From Morinoia aosen (lineage: Eukaryota > Arthropoda > Malacostraca > Amphipoda > Talitridae): a stretch of 64,000 bases of DNA. The stretch covers positions 23,261,038 to 23,325,037 of the forward strand of contig CM059577.1 of the NCBI GenBank assembly GCA_030386875.1, read 5' to 3'. Both the position numbers and the translations under genes were made by a program. The notes under the pieces were generated by a model. That model searched no databases and was not told where the DNA came from. It saw only the letters and a list, made by a program, of their open reading frames with translations. This document shows positions 25,111 through 36,435 of the stretch, piece after piece (the stretch's first letter is position 1; each line of letters opens with the position of its first letter).

Positions 25111-25740
25111 GGTCTCGTGCTTTAGCGCCTATTAAATAGAAGCTCGCACGCTCAGTTGACTCGATGTCGCAGACATGAGCTAACCATTATCCCCTGCCTC
25201 ACTTCAACAACCGTTGTCCTCCATAGAAGCCTCGCAAGTTAGGCGGCTTGCAATGCCCTTAGAGTTCATATTTGTTGACAAATGTTATCGTTGATATACG
25301 TTACGTCCATTTTGCAGCTCACGTGTAACAGTGTATGTGTTTGCCGCAATTGAGTTTACAAACCAGTCATGCTCTGTAACCATTTTCGTAGGCAAGACCA
25401 AATAGTTTCTGTGTTCTAATGTACTTGCTATTACGAATGTCCTTTTCTCTGTCGACTCTGGAATTTCTGCGCAGCGAAATTTGCGGTTCTTAAAACCCCG
25501 CGCTTTTTGGCTCACGTACGTAAAGTAAACCTTCCTGCGTGAGTTGGGATCGTGACAATTGTTTTGGAATTATTTAAGAACAATTAATGATATTTAAAGA
25601 TTAAATATTCATATTGCTAATAACCATTCGAGAGGTAACTATAAGCATGATTCAGAATACCATCCTATGTAAAGAGTCACACAACTAGACAGCCAACACA
25701 ATCAAACACACACGACTGGACACGAGACTACGCAGTCACA
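25111..25740. other. Unique spacer in intron 1
   Basis: A 76-codon minus-strand open frame at 25285-25515 shows no known domain and lacks splice or start context that would support it. I see no other feature. Confidence 0.55.
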
Positions 25741-26920
25741 CACAACACACCCGCATTACACACACACAACACACACGTAGTAAACACACCCAAAACGCAC
25801 ACGAAGTTAACACACCCACAACGCACACGAAGTTAACACACCCACAACGCACACGAAGTAAACATACCCACAACACACACGAAGTAAACACACCCACAAC
25901 ACACACGAAGTAAACACACCCACAACGCACACGAAGTAAACACACCCACAACACACACGAAGTAAACACACCCACAACGCACACGAAGTAAACACACCCA
26001 CAACACACACGAAGTAAACACACCCACAACACACACGAAGTAAACACACCCACAACGCACACGAAGTAAACACACCCACAACGCACACGAAGTAAACACA
26101 CCCACAACACACACACGAAATAAACACACCCACAACGCACACGAAGTAAACACACCCACAACGCACACGAAGTAAACACACCCACAACGCACACGAAGTA
26201 AACACACCCACAACACACACGAAGTAAACACACCCACAACGCACACGAAGTAAACACACCCACAACGCACACGAAGTAAACACACCCACAACGCACACGA
26301 AGTAAACACACCCACAACACACACGAAGTAAACACACCCACAACGCACACGAAGTAAACACACCCACAACGCACACGAAGTAAACACACCCACAACACAC
26401 ACGAAGTAAACACACCCACAACACACACGAAGTAAACACACCCACAACACACACGAAGTAAACACACCCACAACACACACGAAGTAAACACACCCACAAC
26501 GCACACGAAGTAAACACACCCACAACGCACACGAAGTAAGCACACCCACAACGCACACGAAGTAAACACACCCACAACACACACGAAGCAAACACACCCA
26601 CAACGCACACGAAGTAAACACACCCACAACGCACACGAAGTAAACACACCCACAACGCACACGAAGTAAACACACCCACAACGCACACGAAGTAAACACA
26701 CCCACAACGCACACGAAGTAAACACACCCACAACGCACACGAAGTAAACACACCCACAACACACACGAAGTAAACACACCCACAACGCACACGAAGTAAA
26801 CACACCCACAACGCACACGAAGTAAACACACCCACAACACACTAAGTAAACACACCCACAACGCACACGAAGTAAACACACCCACAACGCACATGTAGTA
26901 AACACAAAAGCACACAATCA
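25741..26920. repeat. 26-bp CA-rich minisatellite array A11 (about 45 copies)
   Basis: The unit is CAACGCACACGAAGTAAACA followed by CACCCA, with a GCAC/ACAC variant. It stops about 57 nt before exon E2 and is strongly A/C-biased on the coding strand. The long Cys/Val-rich minus-strand translations are artefacts. Confidence 0.97.
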
Positions 26921-26955
26921 CACACACATAAGATCACCCCCACACAAGAAACTCA

Positions 26956-26977
26956 CCCCCCCCCCCCCCCCGCTCAG
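26956..26977 (+). promoter_or_regulatory. E2 acceptor with a 16-C polypyrimidine tract
   Basis: Sixteen consecutive C (26956-26971) are followed by GCTCAG directly before exon E2. The tract contains no U, which is unusual because U2AF prefers U-rich tracts. Homopolymer C is also a known weak point for sequencing accuracy. Confidence 0.7.
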
Positions 26978-27102
26978 TTCTGCGAGGAGAACACTCACCA
27001 CTCGTGGTGGGTGTTGGGTGGTGTTGCGGCCGGGGTGGTGGTGGTGACGCTCCTGCTCGCCGTGGTGGTGTGGAAGGCCTCATCACACTTCACGCAGCGC
27101 AA
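26978..27102 (+). CDS. Exon E2: transmembrane segment
   Basis: It encodes FCEENTHHSWW, then VLGGVAAGVVVVTLLLAVVV, a strongly hydrophobic helix of about 21 residues, then WKASSHFTQR. The basic residues after the helix fit the positive-inside rule, so the C-terminal side is cytoplasmic and the protein is type I. The exon enters in phase 0 and, with donor CAA|GTGGGT at 27103, leaves in phase 2. A second donor four bases further (TGG|GTGGTG, GT at 27107) leaves in phase 0, and only that one is compatible with the candidate microexon at 30659. Array A12 begins about 12 nt after the donor. Confidence 0.82.
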
Positions 27103-27114
27103 GTGGGTGGTGCA

Positions 27115-29222
27115 TCGTGTGGTGCTGCTCTGTGGTGTCTCTGTGTTGCTCTGACGTGTCTGAGTGTTGCTCTGACATGTCTGAGTGTTGCTCTGACGTG
27201 TGTCTGTGTTGTTCTGACGTGTCTCTGTGTTGCTCTGACGTGTCTCTGTGTTGCTCTGACCTGTCTTTGTGTTGCTCTGACGTGTCTCTGTGTTGCTCTG
27301 ACGTGTCTCTGTGTTGTTCTGACGTGTCTCTGTGTTGTTCTGACGTGTCTCTGTGCAGCTCTGACGTGTCTCTGTGTTGCTCTGACGTGTCTCTGTGTTG
27401 CTCTGACGTGTCTCTGTGTTGCTCTGACGTGTGTCTGTGTTGCTCTGACGTGTCTCTGTGTTGCTCTGACGTGTCTCGGTGTTGCTCTGGCGTGTCTCTG
27501 TGTTGCTCTGACGTGTGTCTGTGTTGCTCTGACGTGTGTCTGTGTTGCTCTGACGTGTGTCTGTGTTGCTCTGACGTGTGTCTGTGCTGCTCTGACGTGT
27601 CTCTGTGTTGCTCTGACGTGTGTCTGTGTAGCTCTGACGTGTGTCTGTGTTGTTCTGACGTGTGTCTGTGTTGCTCTGACGTGTCTCTGTGTTGCTCTGA
27701 CGTGTCTCTGTGTTGCTCTGGCGTGTCTCTGTGTTGCTCTGACGTGTGTCTGTGTTGCTCTGACGTGTGTCTGTGTTGCTCTGACGTGTGTCTGTGTTGC
27801 TCTGACGTGTGTCTGTATTGCTCTGACGTGTCTCTGTGTTGCTCTGACATGTGTCTGTGTTGCTCTGACGTGTGTCTGTGTTGCTCTGACGTGTGTCTGT
27901 GTTGCTCTGACGTGTGTCTGTGTTGCTCTGACGTGTCTCTGTGTTGCTCTGACGTGTGTCTGTGTAGCTCTGACGTGTGTCTGTGTTGCTGTGACGTGTC
28001 TCTGTGTTACTCTGACGTGTGTCTGTGTTGCTCTGACGTGTCTCTGTGTTGCTCTGACGTGTCTCTGTGTTGCTCTGACATGTCTCTGTGTTGCTCTGAC
28101 GTGTCTCTGTGTTGCTCTGACGTGTCTCTGTGTTGCTCTGGCGTGTCTCCGTGTTGCTCTGACGTGTCTCTGTGTTGCTCTGGCGTGTCTCCGTGTTGCT
28201 CTGACGTGTCTCTGTGTTGCTCTGACTTGCGTCTGTGTTGCTCTGACGTGTCTCTGTGTTGCTCTGACGTGTCTCTGTGTTGCTCTGACGTGTGTCTGTG
28301 TTGCTCTGACATGTCTCTGTGTTGCTCCGATGTGTCTCTGTGTTGCTCTGACGTGTCTCTGTGTTGCTCTGACGTGTGTCTGTGTTGCTCTGACGTGTCT
28401 GTGTTGCTCTGACGTGTCTCTGTGTTGCTCTGACGTGTCTCTGTGTTGCTCTGACTTGTGTCTGTGTTGCTCTGACGTGTCTCTGTGTTGCTCTGACGTG
28501 TCTCTGTGTTGCTCTGACGTGTCTCTGTGTTGCTCTGACGTGTCTCTGTGTTGCTCTGGCGTGTCTCCGTGTTGCTCTGACGTGTCTCTGTGTTGCTCTG
28601 ACTTGTGTCTGTGTTGCTCTGACGTGTCTCTGTGTTGCTCTGATGTGTCTCTGTGTTGCTCTGATGTGTCTCTGTGTTGCTCTGACGTGTGTCTGTGTTG
28701 CTCTGACGTGTCTCTGTGTTGCTCTGATTTGTCTCTGTGTTGCTCTGACGTGTGTCTGTGTTGCTCTGACGTGTCTCTGTGTTGCTCTGACGTGTGTCTG
28801 TGTTGCTCTGACGTGTCTCAGTGTTGCTCTGATGTGTCTCTGTGTTGCTCTGACGTGTCTCTGTGTTGCTCTGACGTGTCTCTGTGTTGCTCTGACGTGT
28901 CTCTGTGTTTCTCTGACGTGTCTCTGTGTTGCTCTGACGTGTCTCTGTGTTGCTCTGACGTGTCTCTGTGTTGCTCTGACGTGTCTCTGTGTTGCTCTGA
29001 TGTGTCTCTGTGTTGCTCTGACGTGTCTCTGTGTTGCTCTGACGTGTCTGTGTGTTGCTCTGACGTGTGTCTGTGTTGCTCTGACGTGTCTCTGTGTTGC
29101 TCTGACGTGTCTCTGTGTTGCTCTGGCGTGTCTCTGTGTTGCTCTGACGTGTGTCTGTGTTGCTCTGACGTGTCTCTGTGTTGCTCTGACGTGTCTCTGT
29201 GTTGCTCTGACGTGTGTCTGTT
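27115..29222. repeat. 21-bp TG-rich minisatellite array A12 (about 100 copies)
   Basis: The unit is TGTTGCTCTGACGTGTCTCT plus G, with TGTC/TCTC variants. It starts almost at the E2 donor, so intron 2 opens with 2.1 kb of GU-rich repeat. Each unit contains TGACGTG, a bZIP-type core. The unit is a multiple of three, so several frames stay open. Confidence 0.97.
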
Positions 29223-29626
29223 TGCAACTCCTTGCGTGTAAGTGTTAAGACTAATTATTTATACATAAGAAACGATGTGTTGTATGTTAAAAATGGAAGT
29301 AATCAACAGGCAAAAAAGAAGAAAGGAAAAAAATATTCATTTCTAAAAAATTGATGCAAATAATGTTTTGACTGAAATCTGAAAATTCCGTAATGTAAAG
29401 TTTTTACCTTCAATTTGAATAAATAAAGCAAAAAGTATTGTAATGCCTATGGCAGTGGCAGAATCAACTGCAAGGTAAGCTATAAAGACGTGTTTTCTCG
29501 CTTTACAAAAGGTTAAGAAAAAGAAGACCTAATATACTCTACTGAGCAGGCTGTGATACCCTCATGAATAATATTCAAGTCATGAAGGTGGGTTCGACTT
29601 CGAAATTTGTAAACCGCATCGTGACA
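29223..29626. other. Unique AT-rich intronic spacer
   Basis: No feature is recognised between array A12 and the SINE. Confidence 0.55.
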
Positions 29627-29912
29627 AAGGTTAACATCGGCATCTTTGGGATGCTTTATTTCCAATCAAGCCTGATACATATGATCTAAGCATTGGTTTT
29701 TCAAATGTCTTATAACTAACCCTATATATAGGACACCATGACGGTTCCCCCGTAAAGCCGGTACCCATTTCCGACACCTGGGTTGAGTGGGGTATTGTGC
29801 TTGAGCTTTCCCTTATACCCAACGGGGAAAATCTCCGCGCCAGCGCCGGGAATCGAACCCGCGACTCCAATATACGAGCCCGATCCCTTAACCGCTGTGC
29901 CACGGAGAGCAC
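29627..29912 (-). mobile_element. tRNA-headed SINE, family 1, copy a
   Basis: On the minus strand the 5' end reads GCTCTCCGTGGCACAGCGG (A-box style) and then GGGTTCGATTCCCGG (B-box), a tRNA-like RNA polymerase III head. A body with CCAGGTGTCGGAAATGGGTA follows, and then a tail that ends ATGCCGATGTTAACCTT. A second copy lies at 52806-53092 with few differences, which proves mobility. It is antisense to the host gene within intron 2. The 93-codon frame across it is not a gene. Confidence 0.85.
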
Positions 29913-30658
29913 AAACGTGCGTCTAACGTGAATCTACTGACATGTGCGCTGAAATACATTCTAATGCTTGCTCATAATCAATTAGATTAGATTATAAGTC
30001 AGTTTAAGCCTCCCAAACCACTACAAAGGTGCTCCAAAAAGAGGAGGGATTAGAGCAGCAAATAGCATGGATTAAGGAGAGCGCGGAATCTACGCACAAA
30101 GTATGTTCCCACGCAAAAATCCCTGCTCACAGAAACAGTAAGTTTGGAAAGAGGTTTGTGAAACAAGATAAAAGTTGAATAAGAAAGAAGTAGGTTCTGA
30201 AAAAAAGACAGCAGTGAAACGAAAAAAAGATGGCTCACAAAACCAAAACGTATTTTATTTCAACAAAGAAAGCCTTCCAACTTTCAGCTTGGGACCTCAC
30301 ATTTCCCCCCGAGAGTGCAGTTTCCCTTAGACGCACTAGTCGACGCCCCGCTTAGGGATGCACACTCTGCAAGTAGCACACCGCACCCCGGAGGGGAGGT
30401 GCGTCATGTGAGGTTTCGACTAATGTTGTAAATCTCAGAGTGTAGGTATGGAAGCTCACTCCACTTTGAAACAATCTCCTTTTTCTTTGGGAATGTGGAT
30501 TTTTAAAAAGATTGAGCTTTAACCTCACTAAAACTTATCCCTCATGTAGGAGTAATTAAATCCGCTCATTAAAATGTGCATTTGCAATGAGCGAGCGTTG
30601 GAGGTCGATCTCTTTATTTACGCGTTAGAATATTTTTCGAAATAATTGTATTCAACAG
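29913..30658. other. Unique intronic spacer
   Basis: No gene is recognised. A GC-richer patch at 30300-30410 with partial dyads is unexplained. It ends in TATTCAACAG, the proposed microexon acceptor. Confidence 0.5.
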
Positions 30659-30684
30659 CCCCAGCATGCAGGGCAGCTCCGCAG
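30659..30684 (+). CDS. Candidate 26-nt microexon (cytoplasmic juxtamembrane)
   Basis: The sequence lies between TATTCAACAG and CAG|GTAAGT, a perfect consensus donor. If E2 uses its second donor (GT at 27107, phase 0), the microexon adds KW-PQHAGQLR and then R, and joins exon E3 in the correct phase 2. If E2 uses its first donor, inclusion would shift frame and meet a stop in E3. The product would have a longer basic juxtamembrane segment. Support is only the splice signals and this phase agreement; a chance match cannot be excluded. Confidence 0.42.
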
Positions 30685-30720
30685 GTAAGTTTTATATCTG
30701 TTATTCAGTGCTCAAGTCTT

Positions 30721-31737
30721 AAGTCCACTTACGCAGTCCACTTGGGCAGTTCACTTGGGCAGTTCACTTGGGCAGTCCACTTGGGCAGTTCACTTGGGCA
30801 GTTCACTTGGGCAGTCCACTTGGGCAGTCCACTTGGGCAGTTAACTTGGGTAGTTCACTTGGGCAGTCCACTTGGGCAGTTCACTTGGGTAGTTCACTGG
30901 GGCAGTCCACTTGGGCAGTTCACTTGGGCAGTCCACTTGGGCAGTCCACTTGGGCTGTTCACTTGGGCAGTGCACTTGGGCAGTCCACTTGGGCAGTTCA
31001 CTTGGGCAGTTCACTTGGGTAGTCCACTTGGGCAGTTCACTTGGGCAGTCCACTTGGGCAGTCCACTTGGGCAGTTCACTTGGGCAGTCCACTTGGGCAG
31101 TCCACTTGGGCGGTTCACTTGGGCAGTCCACTTGGGCAGTCCACTTGGGCAGTCCACTTGGGCAGTCCACTTGGGCAGTCCACTTGGGCAGTCCACTTGG
31201 ACAGTTCACTTGGGCAGTTCACTTGGGCAGTCCACTTGGGCAGTTCACTTGGGCAGTTCACTTGGGCAGTCCACTTGGGCAGTCCACTTGGGCAGTCCAC
31301 TTGGGCGGTTCACTTGGGCAGTTCACTTGGGCAGTTCACTTGGGCAGTGCACTTGGGCAGTTCACTTGGGCAGTCCACTTGGGCAGTCCACTTGGGCGGT
31401 TCACTTGGGCAGTCCACTTGGGCGGTTCACTTGGGCAGTTCACTTGGGCAGTTCACTTGGGCAGTGCACTTGGGCAGTTCACTTGGGCAGTCCACTTGGG
31501 CAGTCCACTTGGGCGGTTCACTTGGGCAGTTCACTTGGGCAGTTCACTTGGTCAGTCCACTTGGGCAGTCCACTTGGGCAGTTCACTTGGGCAGTTCACT
31601 TGGGCAGTTCACTTGGGCAGTTCACTTGGGCAGTCCACTTGGGCAGTCCACTTGGGCAGTGCACTTGGGCAGTCCACTTCGGCAGTTCACTTGGGCAGTT
31701 CACTTGGGCAGTCCACTTGGGCAGTCCACTTGGGCAG
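30721..31737. repeat. 13-bp minisatellite array A13 (about 78 copies)
   Basis: The unit is GGGCAGTCCACTT with a GTTCACTT variant. The array starts about 36 nt after the microexon donor. Many units carry GGGCAGTTCACTTGGGCAG, so short GGGCAG direct repeats occur every 13 bp. Confidence 0.96.
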
Positions 31738-31749
31738 AGAGGGACGGAT

Positions 31750-32871
31750 CTCAATAAGTTACGTCACAACAGGTCACGTCACAACAGGTCACGTCACAAC
31801 AGGTCACGTCACAGCAGGTCACGGCACAACTGGTCACGTCACAACAGGTCACGTCACAACAGGTCACGTCACAGCAGGTCACGTCACAACAGGTCTCGTC
31901 ACAACAGGTCACGTCACAGCAGGTCACGTCACAACAGGTCACGTCACAACAGGTCACGTCACAGCAGGTCACGTCACAACAGGTCACGTCACAACAGGTC
32001 ACGTCACAACAGGTCACGTCACAACAGGTCACGTCACAACAGGTCACGTCACAACAGGTCACGTCACAACAGGTCACGTCACAGCAGGTCACGTCACAAC
32101 AGGTCACGTCACAACAGGTCACGTCACAACAGGTCACGTCACAGCAGGTCACGTCACAACAGGTCACGTCACAGCGGTCACGTCACAGCAGGTCACGTCA
32201 CAACAGGTCACGTCACAGCAGGTCACGTCACAGCAGGTCACGTCACAGCAGGTCACGTCACATCAGGTCACGTCACAACAGGTTACGTCACAGCAGGTCA
32301 CGTCACAACAGGTCACGTCACAACAGGTCACGTCACAGCAGGTCACGTCACAGCAGGTCACGTCAAAACAGGTCACGTCACAACAGGTCACGTCACAGCA
32401 GGTCACGTCACAGCAGGTCACGTCACAACAGGTCACGTCACAACAGGTCACGTCACAACAGGTCACGTCACAGCAGGTCACGTCACAACAGGTCACGTCA
32501 CAACAGGTCACGTCACAACAGGTCACGTCACAACAGGTCACGTCACAGCAGGTCACGTCACAACAGGTCACGTCACAACAGGTCACGTCACAACAGGTCA
32601 CGTCACAACAGGTCACGTCACAACAGGTCACGTCACAACAGGTCACGTCACAACAGGTCACGTCACAACAGGTCACGTCACAACAGGTCACGTCACAACA
32701 GGTCACGTCACAACAGGTCACGTCACAACAGGTCACGTCACAGCAGGTCACGTCACAACAGGTCACGTCACAACAGGTCGCGTCACAACAGGTCACGTCA
32801 CAACAGGTCACGTCACAACAGGTCACGTCACAACAGGTCACGTCACAACAGGTCACATCACAACGACTTCT
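31750..32871. repeat. 15-bp minisatellite array A14 with AGGTCA and TCACGTCA in every unit
   Basis: The unit is AGGTCACGTCACAAC with an A/G variant (CAAC/CAGC), about 75 copies, very homogeneous. AGGTCA is the classical nuclear-receptor half-site, here as direct repeats spaced by 9 bp. TCACGTCA is one base from the palindromic CRE. It follows array A13 with only about 12 nt between them. Confidence 0.97.
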
Positions 32872-32954
32872 TGACAGAAGGCAGGCTCTTTGATCTTCAT
32901 TCCAGGTTCCGCTGAGGACATTTTGTGTGCTTTGTGTTGTTTCTGTTGCTCTGC

Positions 32955-33439
32955 ATGCCCACCACCTGCCCACCACCTGCCCACCACCTGCCCACCACCT
33001 GCCCACCACCCACCCACCACATGCCAACCACCCACCCACCACCCACCCATCACCTCCCCACCACATGCCTACCACTTGCCCACCACCTGCCCACCACCTG
33101 CCCACCACCTGCCCACCACCTGCCCACCACCTGCCCACCACCTGTCCACCACCTGTCCACCACCTACCCAGCATCCACCCACCACCCACCTACCACTCAC
33201 TCACCACCTGTCCACCACCTGCCCAGCACCCACCACTACCTGTCCACCACCTGCCCACCACCCACCACCCACTACCCACCCACCACATGCCCACCACCCA
33301 CCACCCACCCACCGCCCACAACCCACCCACCACCCACCACCCACCACCCACCACTTACCCACCACCACCACCCCCCACCTGCCCACTACCCGCCCACCAC
33401 CTGCCCACTACCTACCCACCACCTGCCCAACACCCACCA

Positions 33440-33470
<31 letters not shown>

Positions 33471-33750
33471 ACCCATCACCCACCACACACCACCCACCAC
33501 CCACCACCACCTGCCCACCACCTGGCCACTACCCACCCACCACCACCACCACCCACCACCTCCCACCCACCACTCACCACCCACCACCACCGCCACCCAT
33601 CACCCACCACCTACCACCCATCACCACCACCACCACCCATCACCCACCACCCACCACCCACCCCCCCGCCACCACCCACCACCTGCCCAACACCCACCAC
33701 CCACCACCTGCCCAACACCCACCACCCACCACCCACCACCCGCCACCCGC
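32955..33750. repeat. CCACC-rich degenerate array A15
   Basis: Mostly 10-bp CCCACCACCTG/CCCACCACCCA-like modules with no G on the coding strand apart from the CTGCC pieces. It runs to within about 5 nt of the E3 acceptor and thereby supplies its pyrimidine tract (C-rich, U-poor). Confidence 0.95.
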
Positions 33751-33755
33751 CGCAG

Positions 33756-33909
33756 GTCTAAGCAAGACCAGGAGGAGGACCAGAAGCTGGAGGCGCTGGA
33801 GAGGCGCCGGCGCTCCTCAGGGGACGTCTCCGTCATCGGGGGGGTGAAGGGGGGTGCCAAGGCCTCCCTCCCCTTCGGGGGGGGTGAGATGGAGGACGAG
33901 GACGAGGAG
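33756..33909 (+). CDS. Exon E3: charged cytoplasmic segment
   Basis: After CGCCGCAG the exon enters in phase 2 (completing AAG, Lys) and encodes SKQDQEEDQKLEALERRRRS, then a Gly/Val linker, then GGEMEDEDEE, leaving in phase 0 at GAG|GTATGG. The first part is a short, highly charged, helix-prone segment. RRRRSS fits a basophilic-kinase (PKA-like) site by pattern only. The last part is acidic. The other two frames contain stops or poor composition. The acceptor tract is the end of array A15. Confidence 0.82.
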
Positions 33910-33947
33910 GTATGGGGAGTGGGAGGACAAGGCTTCAGCTTACCCTC

Positions 33948-34560
33948 ACTTGAGGACACTTCTGACACCCTCAGTTGAGGGCGTCTCTGTTACCCTCAAT
34001 TGAGGGTAACTCTACTGCCTTTATTTGAGCGTGTTTCTGTTACCCTCAGTTGAGGGTAGCTCTACTGCCTTTATTTGAGCGTGTCTCTGTTACCCTCAAT
34101 TGAGGGTATCTCTGCTGCCTTTATTTGAGCGTGTTTCTGTTACCCTCAGTTGAGGGTAGCTCTACTGCCTTTATTTGAGCGTGTCTCTGTTACCCTCAAT
34201 TGAGGGTATCTCTGCTGCCTTTATTTAAGCGTGTCTCTGTTACCCTCAACTGAAGGTATCTCTGCTGCCTATATTTAAGCGTGTCTCTGTTACCCTCAGT
34301 TGAGGGTAGCTCTAAAGCCTTCATTTGTGCGTGTCTTTTTTATCCTCAATTGAGGGTATTTTTTCTGCTCATAGTTACTTTTAGCTGAGGGTATTTATGT
34401 TGCGCTTGTACGAGGATGTATTTGCTGTTATTAGTTGAGGGCATCTCTTCTACCCTCATTTGACGGTATCTATTCTACCCTCAGGTGAGGGGATCTTTTC
34501 TATTCTTAGCTTAGGGCATCTTCGATACCCTCAGTCGAGGGTATCTGTGTAACACTGAAC
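33948..34560. repeat. 50-bp minisatellite array A16
   Basis: The unit is TTGAGGGTAGCTCTACTGCC, then TTTATTTGAGCGTGTCTCTG, then TTACCCTCAG. About seven good copies lie at 34000-34350 and diverged ones run to 34560. TTACCCTCAGTTGAGGGTA is an inverted repeat within every unit. The array begins about 40 nt after the E3 donor. Confidence 0.93.
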
Positions 34561-35455
34561 CAAGTCGTTTTGCAGCTCTAGGTTATAGGTACTTTGTGCC
34601 CACAATTGCCAGTATCTTTTCTCGTGATATTGTATATTTGCTGTGCATTAAACAGCATCAACATTTTCACCGCCATCAATTTGATGTGATTGCACCATGC
34701 GGTGAACAAATAAGTCCACGAAATTGTAAATAGTGGCAGTAATTTCACTGCTATCAGTAATTGGAGAGATGTAGCTGCTCCACGGTAGCTCTGCGTACCG
34801 CAAGGTGCAAGATCTGTGTCCAGCGTCTGCTAGAGCCACGCACATGTCCACTCCAGACACCCTAACCTCAGTTTGATAAGTAGAGATCTCTCATCTTTTT
34901 ATTTTCTTTATCTCTTTTTTCTCCATGTTTCCTTATAGTAACATTATCTCACTTCTTGATAATCATTTACGACGGTGTTTCAGTCTGTTTCGATTAAGCG
35001 TTTTTGCATTCTCTTACTTCGTTTCAACTAATAATTAAGGAATTTCAAAAGACTCTCTAGTATTATTTACTTATTTATAAGTTGTCAGCCATCTCTTGGT
35101 GTATAAAATATCCAAGAGATGATATTTTGACTGTTTCTCTCAATAACATAATTAGCCCCCGACACTGTTAGAGTACGTCTCGTATAGTTCCTCTTTCAAT
35201 AAAGGACCTCTATATTACAAAATTTTTAAAATCAAAATCAAAGTGTTATACATGTCATGCATTAACTTTTTTGGAAATGAACAGTTTCTCTTTTTTACTT
35301 TAATTATTTTTTCAAATCTTCGTTTTCTGCCTATCTTTTGCTTCACCTCATATCATTTCCCCGCCCCCTTATTCTATTTCATTTTTCTTATGGCTTCCTA
35401 TTCCTCTTACCGCTTTTTTCCTCTCTCTCAATTTCCTTTCTTCAATTTCGTTTCT
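34561..35455. other. Unique AT-rich intronic spacer
   Basis: No feature is recognised. Confidence 0.55.
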
Positions 35456-35960
35456 CTCCACATCCTCCTCAACTCTATCTCTTTCTTCTCTCCACATCCT
35501 CCTCAACTCTATCTCTTTCTTCTCTCCACATCCTCCTCAACTCTATCTCTTTCTTCTCTCCACATCCTCCTCAACTCTATCTCTTTCTTCTCTCCACATC
35601 CTACTTAACTCTATCTCTTTCTTCTCTCCACATCCTACTTAACTCTATTTCTTTCTTCTCTCCACATCCTACTTAACTCTATCTCTTTCTTCTCTCCACA
35701 TCCTCCTCAACTCTATCTCTTTCTTCTCTCCACATCCTCCTCAACTCTATCTCTTTCTTCTCTCCACATCCTCCTCAACTCTATCTCTTTCTTCTCTCCA
35801 CATCCTCCTCAACTCTATCTCTTTCTTCTCTCCACATCCTCCTCAACTCTATCTCTTTCTTCTCTCCACATCCTCCTCAACTCTATCTCCTTCTCCTCTC
35901 CACATCCTACTTAACTCTATTTCTTTCTTCTCTATACTACTTAACGCTATTTCTTGTCTC
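35456..35960. repeat. 34-bp minisatellite array A17 (about 14 copies)
   Basis: The unit is CTCCACATCCTCCTCAACTC followed by TATCTCTTTCTTCT, with a TACTTAAC variant in some copies. It is purely pyrimidine-rich on the coding strand. Confidence 0.95.
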
Positions 35961-35994
35961 TACATCCTTTTTCGATTACCTCCTTTTTCGATTA

Positions 35995-36270
35995 CCACTA
36001 ACCAGCACTACCAGCACCACTAACCGCCACTGTCAGCACCACTAACCACCACTACCAGCACCACTAACCACAACTACCAGCACCAATAACAACAACTACC
36101 AGCACCACTAACCACCACAACCAGCACCACTAACCAGCACTACCAGCACCACTAACCACCACTACCAGCACCACTAACCACCACCACCAGCACCACTAAC
36201 CAGCACTACCAGCACCCCTAACCAGCACTACCAGCACCACTAACCAGCACTACCAGCACCACTAACCACA
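35995..36270. repeat. 22-bp degenerate array A18 (ACCAGCACTACCAGCACC)
   Basis: About 12 copies of ACCAGCACTACCAGCACCAC followed by TA, with AACCACC variants. It ends about 15 nt before exon E4. Every copy has one or two CCAG or GCAC elements. Confidence 0.93.
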
Positions 36271-36284
36271 CCACCTGCCCGCAG

Positions 36285-36354
36285 CTGTGCGACACGGCCG
36301 GCTTCACAGAGTATGACGCGGACAACACCATCGAGGACCTCAGCGTCGGCCCAG
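36285..36354 (+). CDS. Exon E4: acidic cytoplasmic segment
   Basis: After CACCTGCCCGCAG it enters in phase 0 and encodes LCDTAGFTEYDADNTIEDL and then SVGP, leaving in phase 1. The donor CAG|GTGCTG has a good exon side but is weak downstream, and it is the poorest donor of the model. An alternative donor nearby cannot be excluded. Phase 1 matches exon E5, which needs one base to complete GAA. Tyr and Asp/Glu are dense, with nothing diagnostic. Confidence 0.7.
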
Positions 36355-36435
36355 GTGCTGTGCTGCCTGCGTTGCTGGTGTCGGGTGTGGCCGTAGCGCT
36401 TGTGTGCTTGTCTTGTTGTGGTCGTGTTGGTGTTC

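Noticed and set aside
25285-25515. Minus-strand 76-codon gene
   Set aside because: No domain, no conserved-looking composition and no splice support; kept as unique spacer.
25736-29241. Cys/Val-rich frames on both strands that resemble membrane or metal-binding proteins
   Set aside because: Arrays A11 and A12 read in several frames; hydrophobicity follows from GT/CA repeats.
29840-29912. A functional tRNA gene on the minus strand
   Set aside because: A and B boxes are present, but the sequence continues into a SINE body, a second copy exists at 52806, and cloverleaf pairing of the acceptor stem is poor.
30646-32893. 742-codon frame spanning two arrays
   Set aside because: Its unit sizes (13 and 15 bp) and lack of a coding signature show translated repeat; only the 26-nt segment with splice signals was kept as a candidate.
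33948-34560. Transcription terminator-like inverted repeats (TTACCCTCAGTTGAGGGTA)
   Set aside because: They are part of every unit of a 50-bp minisatellite in an intron; no terminator role is supported.
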